Translations under genes and position numbers: made by a program
Origin: Robinsoniella peoriensis
GTDB taxonomy: Bacteria; Bacillota; Clostridia; Lachnospirales; Lachnospiraceae
Direction: 5' to 3' (one strand)
NCBI RefSeq assembly: GCF_042680125.1
Contig: NZ_JBHTNY010000066.1
Length of the DNA stretch: 29,158 bases
Notes under the pieces: generated by a model
What the model saw: only the letters and a program-made list of their open reading frames with translations
The model's database searches: none
Told to the model about the DNA's origin: nothing
Shown: in pieces, positions 15,694 through 23,097 of the stretch
How the letters are laid out: each line of letters opens with the position of its first letter
Position numbering within the stretch: the first letter of the stretch is position 1

Positions 15694-17040
15694 ATGAACA
15701 CATCAGATGTAAATGTAAAAAATATAATAAAATTTGTCCTGTTCTCTGTTTTTGGCATTGGAATGTTTTTGATTCCCATACCTAAGGATAATTCCTTTAC
15801 GACAGGAATTTCTGAACTGCAAAGTGCTGTTAAATCCTGGATGTCAGCGATTCTTCCATATTTTGTATTGATCCTGATGCTGGTAACAACAATTGTATCT
15901 GCAGTTGACTTTATCTGGAAACCAAAGTGGATCAGGGATCATAAGGCATTAACAAGAATATTTAAGGTGACGCCATTTTATCTCATAACAAAAATTTTAA
16001 GTCTGGTTATTACGGCTATGGTTATATTCAAGGTGGGGCCGGAGTTAATTATTTCTGCGGATACCGGGGCAAATATGGTGAGTCTGGCGGGGTCCCTCGT
16101 ATGCATTGTACTGGCATTTAGTTTTATTATGCCTTTTCTGACTGATTGCGGAATTATGGAATTTTTGGGAGTCATAGCAAAACCAGTGGTAAGGCCGCTA
16201 TTTCGTGTTCCGGGAAGAGCATCTGTGGATTTAATTGCATCCTGGTTCGGGGCATCTAATGCAGCTGTAATTCTAACCCGTGAGCAGTACAACGGAGGAT
16301 ATTATACCGGAAGGGAAGCGTCTGTCATCATGACAAATTTCTCCCTTGTTTCCGTTCCGTTCTGTCTGTTAGTTGCAGAGACCCTGGAGATCACCCAGGT
16401 ATTTCCAAGCTTTTACTTTGTAATCTGTATTGTAGGTATCTTCCTGGCTTTCGTACTCACAAGAATTCGTCCGCTTTCAAAAATACCGGATGAGTATAAT
16501 CCAAAGACCGGAAAACGCATTCAGGAAGAAGTACCATCACACATTTCCACCCTGGGCTGGGCAATGGAACAGAGCTGCAAACGTGCCGGAGAATTTGGTG
16601 TACATACGGTAATAAGCTCTGGGATGAAAGTGCTGACCGGAATGTTTTTTGACCTGATCCCAATTGTAATAACCTGGGGAACGGTCAGCCTCATATTGGT
16701 AGAATATACACCTATTTTTCAATGGATCTCTTATCCAATGGGGTGGTACCTGCAGTTACTGGGTGTGGAACATGCATTCCAGGCAGCACCGGCAACCTTG
16801 GTCGGGTTTGTAGACATGTTTATCCCGGCATTGTTAATCAGTTCAATCACCTCTGTGAAAACAAAATTTATCATCGGGGTACTGTCTCTTGTCCAGATTA
16901 TATACCTTACGGAAGTAGGGGCGGTAATTATTAAAAGTAAGGTTCCTATGGGATTAAAAGAGTTGATTATTATCTTTTTGGAAAGAACAATTATAAGTTT
17001 GCCGATTATTGTTTTACTGGCTAATATATTGATTAAATAA
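15694..17040 (+). CDS. YjiH-family (nucleoside-recognition/gate domain) membrane protein
   Basis: The 448-residue integral membrane protein has about ten hydrophobic helices and the conserved pattern of YjiH-type gate-domain proteins (PFLTDCGIMEFLG, ASWFGASNAAVILTREQYNGGYYTGREASVIMTNFSL read in parts). Transport is likely but the substrate is not established for the family. Its place after the aminotransferase and dehydrogenase suggests movement of the amino acid or of the hydroxy acid product. ATG 15694 is chosen because TAGGAGGAAAG is correctly spaced upstream; the frame extends to 15634 only through the palindromic repeat. Confidence 0.85.
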   Translation: MNTSDVNVKNIIKFVLFSVFGIGMFLIPIPKDNSFTTGISELQSAVKSWMSAILPYFVLILMLVTTIVSAVDFIWKPKWIRDHKALTRIFKVTPFYLITKILSLVITAMVIFKVGPELIISADTGANMVSLAGSLVCIVLAFSFIMPFLTDCGIMEFLGVIAKPVVRPLFRVPGRASVDLIASWFGASNAAVILTREQYNGGYYTGREASVIMTNFSLVSVPFCLLVAETLEITQVFPSFYFVICIVGIFLAFVLTRIRPLSKIPDEYNPKTGKRIQEEVPSHISTLGWAMEQSCKRAGEFGVHTVISSGMKVLTGMFFDLIPIVITWGTVSLILVEYTPIFQWISYPMGWYLQLLGVEHAFQAAPATLVGFVDMFIPALLISSITSVKTKFIIGVLSLVQIIYLTEVGAVIIKSKVPMGLKELIIIFLERTIISLPIIVLLANILIK

Positions 17041-17057
17041 ATACTTTGTATAATGAA

Positions 17058-17099
17058 GCGGGGCACGTTTACTTTTTCAGTAATCGTGCCTCGTTTTTA
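17058..17099 (+). terminator. Terminator of the aminotransferase operon
   Basis: CGGGGCACG followed by TTTACT pairs with AGTAAT and CGTGCCTCG around a short T/C loop, then TTTTT. It begins 18 bases after the YjiH-family stop codon. Confidence 0.85.
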
Positions 17100-17239
17100 T
17101 AGGTTTTATTATGTCTATCTTGAAGATTATTTTTATAATTAAAAATATTTTGTAATATGCTTAGTTATTTGAAGTATAGCCGATTATGTAGAATTAGTAC
17201 CTCAGCAAACGATTTATCAACAGCTCACAATAGGAAATA

Positions 17240-17300
17240 AATTTGGGGCAAATATGACGTAAAGTGGGGCATATAGATAGTTTTAAATACGATCTTGCTT
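17240..17300. repeat. Decayed partial MITE copy (family 1, copy E)
   Basis: GGGGCAAATATGACGTAAAG and the following TGGGGC, TAGATAG and TTTTAAATACGATC match the right half of the family 1 element at 19579-19742 with scattered substitutions. The left half is not clear. The rest of 17100-17306 is AT-rich with no recognisable gene. Confidence 0.6.
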
Positions 17301-17306
17301 ACACTT

Positions 17307-17696
17307 CTAAGAATTTGCTTTAATTTCTATACTGAAGTAATCTTTCTCTTGAGCGCAATATATTATTAACTGATCAGAGTATTCTAAGTTTGGAGTGACA
17401 GTTCCTATTTTAGCACTATTTATATAATCTATTAAGACTTGTTCTTTATAATCTTCTTTTAGGCTCTCTAATATAGTTTTCAGCGTTTCCAAAACTTCTT
17501 TTCTTAATTTTATATTATCTAAAGGAGTATTATTCTTAATTGTGTAAGAAACAGAATAGACTTTTTCGTCAGCATCGCTACCCAAATAGATGTTAATAGT
17601 GTCAGCCTCATTTTTTAAGTGTATGTATGATTCACCATTAAATATCAGTGGATCAGGAGGAGTTTTTTGTCTATTTGCTTTTGGTAGTGTAAGCAA
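17307..17696 (-). CDS. Hypothetical protein, possibly a 5'-truncated remnant
   Basis: I do not recognise this 129-residue frame. It is AT-rich, mostly strands and one charged helix (LKTILESLKEDYKE), with no signal peptide. The only start is a TTG at 17696 without a ribosome binding site, and the frame stays open upstream to a TAG (reading KGGFSEHAQPLLTLPK), which suggests the start of the gene has been lost. It lies next to a decayed MITE copy, in a region that looks like debris between two operons. Confidence 0.4.
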   Translation of the reverse strand: MLTLPKANRQKTPPDPLIFNGESYIHLKNEADTINIYLGSDADEKVYSVSYTIKNNTPLDNIKLRKEVLETLKTILESLKEDYKEQVLIDYINSAKIGTVTPNLEYSDQLIIYCAQEKDYFSIEIKANS

Positions 17697-17768
17697 TGGC
17701 TGCGCATGTTCTGAGAACCCGCCTTTTTCCTAATAGGAATCAACAAGTATCTGTGCACTTCAATTTAG

Positions 17769-17797
17769 TTGAAAATATGGTACTTTCATGCTAAGAT
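17769..17797 (+). promoter_or_regulatory. Promoter of trpB
   Basis: TTGAAA (17769-17774), a 17-base spacer ending TGC (extended -10) and TAAGAT (17792-17797). It gives a leader of only about 25 bases, too short for a T-box or a leader-peptide attenuator. Confidence 0.65.
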
Positions 17798-17829
17798 AAA
17801 CATAATATTAAATTTTACGGAGGGGTATC

Positions 17830-19044
17830 ATGGACTATAGAACATATTTGAGAAATTATCCTGATAAAGATGGTCGATTCGGACCTTATGGGGGTGCTTA
17901 TCTGACCGAGGAATTAAAACCGGCCTTTGAAGAAATTGCAGATGCATATCAGACAATCTGTCATTCATCCCAGTTTATCAATGAATTGCGAAGAATCCGC
18001 AAGGAATTTCAGGGAAGGCCGACACCGGTTTATCATTGCGAGCGTTTATCAGGACTTTTAGGAAACTGCCAGATTTATTTAAAAAGAGAAGACTTAAATC
18101 ATACAGGAGCACATAAGCTGAACCATTGCATGGGTGAGGGGTTACTTGCAAAATTCATGGGCAAGAAGCGTCTGATTGCAGAAACAGGGGCAGGACAGCA
18201 TGGAGTGGCACTGGCTACGGCAGCTGCATTTTTTGGTTTAGAGTGTGAAATTCATATGGGAGAAGTTGATATTGCGAAGCAGGCTCCAAATGTGACAAGA
18301 ATGAAGATCCTGGGTGCAAAGGTAGTTCCCGTTTCCCATGGTCTTAAAACTTTAAAAGAAGCGGTAGATTCTGCATTTGAATCCTATGCCAAAAATTATA
18401 AAGATTCTATCTATTGTATCGGATCAGCACTTGGACCACATCCATTCCCTTTGATGGTAAGAGATTTTCAATCGGTTGTGGGATATGAAGCGAAAGACCA
18501 GTTTAAGGAAATGACAGGACTGCTTCCGGATGTTGTCTGTGCATGTGTAGGCGGAGGAAGTAATTCCATCGGTATGTTTATACCATTCCTGGAAGAGGCA
18601 GTGGATATTGTGGGAATCGAACCCCTGGGGCGTGGATCAGGACTTGGGGATCATGCGGCATCCATGACTTATGGAGAAAAAGGGGTTATGCACGGTTTCG
18701 AGAGTATTATGTTGAAGGATGACAAAGGAGAACCGGCACCGGTTTACTCCATTGCCAGCGGGCTGGATTATCCGTCTGTAGGTCCGGAACATGCATTTTT
18801 AAGAGATTTGGACAGAGTACAGTATACAACTGCCAGTGACGAAGATGCTATGGAAGCATTCTTTAAGCTTTCACGCTATGAGGGAATTATTCCTGCAATT
18901 GAAAGTTCACATGCAGTAGCTTATGCCATGAAGAAAGCACAGGAAATGAAACAGGGATCTATCCTGGTATGCCTGAGTGGAAGAGGCGATAAGGATATTG
19001 ATTATGTGGTTGAACATTATGGATATGGGGAACAATTCCTGTAA
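17830..19044 (+). CDS. trpB: Stand-alone tryptophan synthase beta chain
   Basis: The 404-residue PLP enzyme matches TrpB along its length: GRFGPYGGAY, LKREDLNHTGAHK with the PLP lysine K96, the catalytic ETGAGQHG (E118), LGAKVVPV, GGGSNS (241-246) for phosphate binding, and a final SGRGDKDID. It should join indole and L-serine to make tryptophan. No trpA or other trp gene lies in the window, so it may salvage free indole or act with TrpA encoded elsewhere. Small deviations from the commonest motif (KLNHCMGEG for KINNALGQ) are noted; a different beta-replacement substrate is possible. GGAGGGG lies 7 bases before the ATG. Confidence 0.92.
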   Translation: MDYRTYLRNYPDKDGRFGPYGGAYLTEELKPAFEEIADAYQTICHSSQFINELRRIRKEFQGRPTPVYHCERLSGLLGNCQIYLKREDLNHTGAHKLNHCMGEGLLAKFMGKKRLIAETGAGQHGVALATAAAFFGLECEIHMGEVDIAKQAPNVTRMKILGAKVVPVSHGLKTLKEAVDSAFESYAKNYKDSIYCIGSALGPHPFPLMVRDFQSVVGYEAKDQFKEMTGLLPDVVCACVGGGSNSIGMFIPFLEEAVDIVGIEPLGRGSGLGDHAASMTYGEKGVMHGFESIMLKDDKGEPAPVYSIASGLDYPSVGPEHAFLRDLDRVQYTTASDEDAMEAFFKLSRYEGIIPAIESSHAVAYAMKKAQEMKQGSILVCLSGRGDKDIDYVVEHYGYGEQFL

Positions 19045-19051
19045 GAAAATA

Positions 19052-19098
19052 TTGTATAACCCACGGAAGTAGTGTATAATACTTTGTATATCAAAGTA
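19052..19098 (+). promoter_or_regulatory. fabT promoter with FabT-type operator
   Basis: TTGTAT (19052-19057), 17-base spacer and TATAAT (19075-19080) form the promoter. The perfect palindrome TACTTTG-TATAT-CAAAGTA (19080-19098) begins at the last base of the -10 and covers the start point. Its form is close to the FabT box of Gram-positive fatty-acid synthesis genes (TTTGAttaTCAAA), so autorepression is likely. Confidence 0.8.
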
Positions 19099-19146
19099 AA
19101 TTAATGGCTAACAGCCAGGTGAGGATCCAAAGAAAGAGGTGATAAT

Positions 19147-19581
19147 GTGAATACGCATGATACGATAAATGATGTGTTGGTTAATTTGTTTAATGACATT
19201 ATGGCAATAGAAGAAAAAGCGATTATTACAGGTGAATTTAAAGATATATCCAACAACGATATGCACATTATCGAGGCAATCGGTGAAAACGACGCAAAAA
19301 ATATGTCTACTGTTGCAAAATCCCTTTCAGTAACCATGGGTACACTGACGATTGCCATTAACAGTCTTGTAAAAAAAGGATATGTGGATAGAATCCGCAG
19401 TGAAAAGGACAGGCGTGTCGTGCTGATTTCTCTTTCTGAAAAAGGAAAGCGGGCATTTAGCCATCACAAACAATTCCATGAACAGATGGTTAAAGCGACC
19501 ATAAAGGGACTTTCCAGGGATGAGATGAAAGTTTTGGGACAGGCGCTGTCCAATTTAAAAGAGTTCTTTCGGAACTACTAG
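19147..19581 (+). CDS. fabT: MarR-family regulator, FabT-like
   Basis: The 144-residue protein is a winged-helix MarR regulator: FKDISNNDMHIIEAIG, the recognition region MGTLTIAINSLVKKGYVDR, then the wing RSEKDRRVVLISLSEKGK. Order and wording are close to FabT, the repressor of fatty-acid synthesis genes that works with acyl-ACP. A FabT-type palindrome overlaps its promoter. The start is GTG 19147, seven bases after AAAGAGG. In FabT organisms fabH, acpP and fabK usually follow; here two MITE-like repeats follow instead. Its TAG stop coincides with the first bases of the first repeat. Confidence 0.85.
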   Translation: MNTHDTINDVLVNLFNDIMAIEEKAIITGEFKDISNNDMHIIEAIGENDAKNMSTVAKSLSVTMGTLTIAINSLVKKGYVDRIRSEKDRRVVLISLSEKGKRAFSHHKQFHEQMVKATIKGLSRDEMKVLGQALSNLKEFFRNY

Positions 19582-19742
19582 AGCGTGTTTTAAAATTGCT
19601 TTCTGGCACCTGTGCGTCACAGTTTGTGGGAGATTTGTTCCGGATGAAGGGCGCGTAGCGGGCTACGTAACCTGAATTCGGGGCAAATATGCCGCAAAGT
19701 GGGGCGTGCAGATGGCAGGAATGAATTTTCAAACACGCTCTA
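19579..19742. repeat. MITE-like palindromic element, full-length (family 1, copy B)
   Basis: The 164-bp element begins TAGAGCGTGTTTTAAAATT and ends AATTTTCAAACACGCTCTA, flanked by CTAG on both sides. It is the inverted counterpart of copy A at 10380-10542, with the same CGTAGCGGGCTACG core. It carries no gene. Its first TAG is the fabT stop codon. Confidence 0.9.
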
Positions 19743-19904
19743 GTGCATCCAGGCATAAATATGCCACTATATAGCACCCACTATCCGCGCCAGCTGCACG
19801 TCTGTGAATCTAGTCGCAGCCCGCTACGCCGTCGATTCACAGACGCACACCTGACGCAGATATCAGGCACTATATACCGACGTATTTACGCTGGTATGCA
19901 CTAG
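19740..19904. repeat. Second MITE-like palindromic element (family 2)
   Basis: CTAGTGCATCCAGGCATAAA at the left and its near-inverse ending TTTACGCTGGTATGCACTAG at the right flank an imperfect 165-bp palindrome. GATTCACAGACG is also inverted inside, around a GTCGCAGCCCGCTACGCCG core. It shares the CTAG at 19740-19743 with the end of copy B, so the two elements are joined head to tail. Confidence 0.85.
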
Positions 19905-19927
19905 TTTTAAAAAGATCAAATGCAGGA

Positions 19928-19966
19928 GAAGCCGAAAACTATAAAATTAGTTTTCGGCTTCTTTTT
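19928..19966 (+). terminator. Strong rho-independent terminator
   Basis: GAAGCCGAAAACTA and TAGTTTTCGGCTTC form a perfect 14-bp stem around six bases, followed by T5. It can end transcripts from fabT through the two repeats, or insulate the ABC exporter operon. The rest of 19905-20117 holds no gene. Confidence 0.9.
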
Positions 19967-20056
19967 GTACAAATAATAGTAGCATTGCCCACAACTATTA
20001 GACGAAAGTGCATAGGAACGGTTGAAAAAAAGAGGTAGATTAATAGCAGTGTATCA

Positions 20057-20072
20057 AGTGCCGTCCGGCACT
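20057..20072. promoter_or_regulatory. Possible operator upstream of the ABC exporter
   Basis: AGTGCCG-TC-CGGCACT is a 7-bp inverted repeat with a 2-base centre, 45 bases before the ABC exporter start. It could be an operator or part of a leader hairpin. No convincing -35/-10 pair is seen next to it. Confidence 0.35.
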
Positions 20073-20117
20073 AGTCCATAAAGCTTTTAGAAAACTGAAA
20101 TGAAGAGGAGAATAGTA

Positions 20118-21920
20118 ATGCGGCAGACAAAATGGGTATGGGGGCAGATAAAAGGGTTTCAGAGAAAATATATAATTTATCTGATGCTTTCTATGATTCC
20201 CCAGGTTATGATGTTGATAAACCCAATGATTACACAGCGTATTGTGGATGAGGTTCTTCATCAGATTGCGGACTTTCAGGGAAATATGGATCCCCTTATC
20301 AGACACTTAATTATGCTAATTATTTTAATGATTGTGTTTACTGGTATACGGACACTGATTCGCTATATTTCCATAGTCGGTATAGAGGATTGCGGGCAGT
20401 TGTTTCTGGTTTCAGTAAAGGATAAGATTTATGGTAAGCTGCAGCGCCAGGATCGGGCTTTTTATAAATGCCATAAGACTGGAGATCTGATGACCAGAGT
20501 GACCGGTGATGTGGAAATGGGCAAGCATGGTCTGGTTCATCTTCTGAGAGGATTTTTGGAGTGTGCCGTTCTTTATGGGGCAAGTGCGATTTATATGTTT
20601 ACAAAGGATGTAGCACTCACGTTTTCCCTGATGGTATTTACGCCTCTTATTTTTATTGTTACATATCGGTTTGCAGTCACGGCTCACCCATACTATGTTG
20701 CACTGCGTGAAAAGTTATCTGTTTTAAACAGCAATGCGCAGGAGAATATCGAGGGAAACCGCATTGTAAAGGCATTTACCCGTGAGAAATATGAAAAGGA
20801 AAAATTCAAGAATAAAAACTGGGAGTTCAGGAATGCAAATCTGGAAGCATCGTTGGTATGGCTGCGCTATTATCCTGCCATTGAAGGATTTTCCCAGGCA
20901 CTGCCTGTAGTGGTATTGATGCTGGGAGGATATTTTCTGATGACAGGAAGGATTAGCGGAGGTACTTTCCTTGCTTTCAACAGTCTCTGCTGGACGTTAG
21001 CGGCGCCAATGCGTACCCTGGGTATGCTGATTAATGATACCCAAAGATTCTTTGCGAGCATGGATAAGGTCATCGACCTCTATGAAGCAGAGCTGTCTAT
21101 TAAAAATAAAGAAGACGGCAGTCAGCTAAAGGTGGACCGTCTAAAGGGAGCCATTGAATTCCAGGATGTAAGTGTTCAATTAGAGCATAGTGACATATTA
21201 GAGCACGTAAATCTTAAAATCAATCCGGGTGAGACGGTAACCATTATGGGCGCAACCGGTTCTGGAAAGACTACCATTATTAACTGTATCTCCCGGTTTA
21301 TTGATGTGACAGGAGGCCGTGTCCTACTGGATGGTATTGACGTAAGGGATTATGATCTTGATACACTTAGAAGAAACATTGGAGTAGCGAATCAGGACGT
21401 TTTTCTGTTTTCAGATACGGTTGATCAAAATATTGCTTTTGGAAATACGAATTTGCACCGCCATGAAATAGAGCGGTCGGCAAAACTTGCAAAGGCCGAT
21501 TTTATCTGGAATATGGGACAGGGATTTGAAACAATAGTCGGAGAGCGTGGAACCGGTCTTTCTGGCGGGCAAAAGCAGAGACTGGCGCTTGCAAGAGCGT
21601 TGGCAGTGAAACCACCTATTTTGATTCTGGATGATACCACTTCTGCAGTTGATATGGAAACGGAAACCTCAATTCAGGAAAATCTGGAGCATCTGGATGC
21701 TCAATGCACAAAACTTATTATTGCACAGAGGTTTTTTACTGCACGAAAATCCGATAAGATTATTATTTTGGAAAAGGGGAAAATCGTGGAATGCGGAACC
21801 CACAAAGAGCTTTTGAAAGCAAAAGGATATTATGCTGATATTTATATGCTGCAAAAGGGGCTGTCCACTATGGATGAAATAGATTTGGAGCTTGAGAAAG
21901 GAGGGGAGCAGGATGTCTAA
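20118..21920 (+). CDS. ABC exporter half-transporter with degenerate ATP site
   Basis: The 600-residue protein has a six-helix exporter membrane domain (about 15-310) and an ATPase domain with Walker A GATGSGKTT near 378, signature LSGGQKQRL near 481 and Walker B ILILDD near 501. The residue after Walker B is Asp, not the catalytic Glu, and the H-loop reads IAQRF with Gln in place of His. Both changes mark the degenerate-site subunit of heterodimeric exporters such as BmrC or TM287. It therefore needs the next gene product as partner. ATG 20118 follows GAGGAG; the ATG at 20100 has none. It overlaps the partner gene by 8 bases. Multidrug or peptide export is likely; substrate unknown. Confidence 0.92.
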   Translation: MRQTKWVWGQIKGFQRKYIIYLMLSMIPQVMMLINPMITQRIVDEVLHQIADFQGNMDPLIRHLIMLIILMIVFTGIRTLIRYISIVGIEDCGQLFLVSVKDKIYGKLQRQDRAFYKCHKTGDLMTRVTGDVEMGKHGLVHLLRGFLECAVLYGASAIYMFTKDVALTFSLMVFTPLIFIVTYRFAVTAHPYYVALREKLSVLNSNAQENIEGNRIVKAFTREKYEKEKFKNKNWEFRNANLEASLVWLRYYPAIEGFSQALPVVVLMLGGYFLMTGRISGGTFLAFNSLCWTLAAPMRTLGMLINDTQRFFASMDKVIDLYEAELSIKNKEDGSQLKVDRLKGAIEFQDVSVQLEHSDILEHVNLKINPGETVTIMGATGSGKTTIINCISRFIDVTGGRVLLDGIDVRDYDLDTLRRNIGVANQDVFLFSDTVDQNIAFGNTNLHRHEIERSAKLAKADFIWNMGQGFETIVGERGTGLSGGQKQRLALARALAVKPPILILDDTTSAVDMETETSIQENLEHLDAQCTKLIIAQRFFTARKSDKIIILEKGKIVECGTHKELLKAKGYYADIYMLQKGLSTMDEIDLELEKGGEQDV

Positions 21921-23094
21921 AAACAGATTTGATCAAGACGAAAGCCTTGAAAAAGAATTTGACTTTTCTCATATGAAAAGATCAATTGTATACGTGAACC
22001 GCCATCGTAAGAAGATGATTATCTCACTTCTGCTGTCGGCAGCATCCGTTATCTGCTCCCTGATTCCGGCAAAAATTATCGGTTATGCAGTGGATAATAC
22101 TATTCCGAAAAAAGATATGCAGCAGCTTATCACGCTTACGGCAGCTATGGTAGTATTAATTGGGATCAGCGTGGCGCTTGCCGTGGTGCGGGCTAAAATC
22201 ATGGCATATGTAGGTCAGGATATTATTTTTGACATTCGAAATGATTTGTTCGAAAAGTTGCAAAAGCTGCCGTTTAAATATTATGACGAACGTCCTCATG
22301 GAAAAATTCTGGTCAGGGTAATCAATTATGTAAACAACGTTTCAGATATGCTGTCCAATGGTATTATTAACTTTATTCTGGAAACATTCAATATTATATT
22401 TATTTTATTTTTTATGCTGACGACCAGTGTTAAGCTGACACTCATTGTTTTGGCAGGAATTCCGGTTTTGGTTGCAGGTCTTCTGTATCTGAAGCCAAAG
22501 CAGCGTAAAGCATGGCAGTCGGTCAATAATAAAGGATCCAATATGAATGCATATTTTCAGGAGAGTATTAATGGGGTTACCATTACACAGAATTTTGTGC
22601 GTCAGCAGGAGAATGAAGCGATTTTTAAAGAGTTAAATACTGAGAATTACAATGCATGCATGCGAGCCCTCAGACTGGCATATCTGATTTCTCCTATTGT
22701 GGATATGGTGGCAGTGGCTGCGGTGGGGGCCATGTATCTGGCAGGTGTGGCATGGCTAAAGCCTGTGGTAAGCTTTGGTGTTATCCTTGTGATGGGGGAT
22801 TATGCATGGAGAATGTGGCAGCCTATCATTAACATTGCCAATCTTTACAATAACCTGTTAAATACAATGTCTTACCTGGAACGTATTTTTGAAATTATGG
22901 ATGAGCCGGTGGACATTGAAGACAAACCAGAAGCAGTCAAGCTTCCGCCCATCACGGGACAGGTTGATTTTGAGGATGTAACTTTTGCTTATGAGGGGGA
23001 CCAGAATATACTGGAGCATATGGACCTGCATATAAAGCCGGGAGAGCATATTGCGTTGGTTGGGCCTACTGGTACTATTTATTTAGTACAATAA
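21913..23094 (+). pseudogene. ABC exporter half-transporter, interrupted in Walker A by a prophage
   Basis: This frame starts at ATG 21913 (AAGGAGGGG upstream) and encodes the membrane domain (about 25-325: KYYDERPHGKILVRVINYVNN is typical of exporters) and the beginning of the ATPase domain. It reads IALVGPTG and then leaves the family as TIYLVQ and a stop at 23092-23094. A complete partner would continue GxGKTT for about 200 more residues. The break lies at about 23070-23078, 20 bases before the serine recombinase gene, so it is the left prophage junction. The remaining 3' part should lie beyond the right end of the prophage. As it stands the protein cannot bind ATP; excision would restore it. 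Confidence 0.92.
23066..23080. other. Probable attL of the prophage
   Basis: The chromosomal Walker A codons (GGG CCT ACT GGT) end here and phage sequence (ACTATTTATTTAG) begins. Serine integrases cross over at a 2-base core; GT at 23072-23073 is a likely core because a Walker A codon series would read GGT followed by a GCN or TCN codon. A short inverted repeat GTACT/AGTAC (23072-23089) lies on the phage side. Confidence 0.7.
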
Positions 23095-23097
23095 ATG

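Noticed and set aside
17698..17829. T-box or tryptophan attenuator before trpB
   Set aside because: The promoter at 17769-17797 leaves about 25 bases of leader and no specifier stem or Trp-rich leader peptide is seen.
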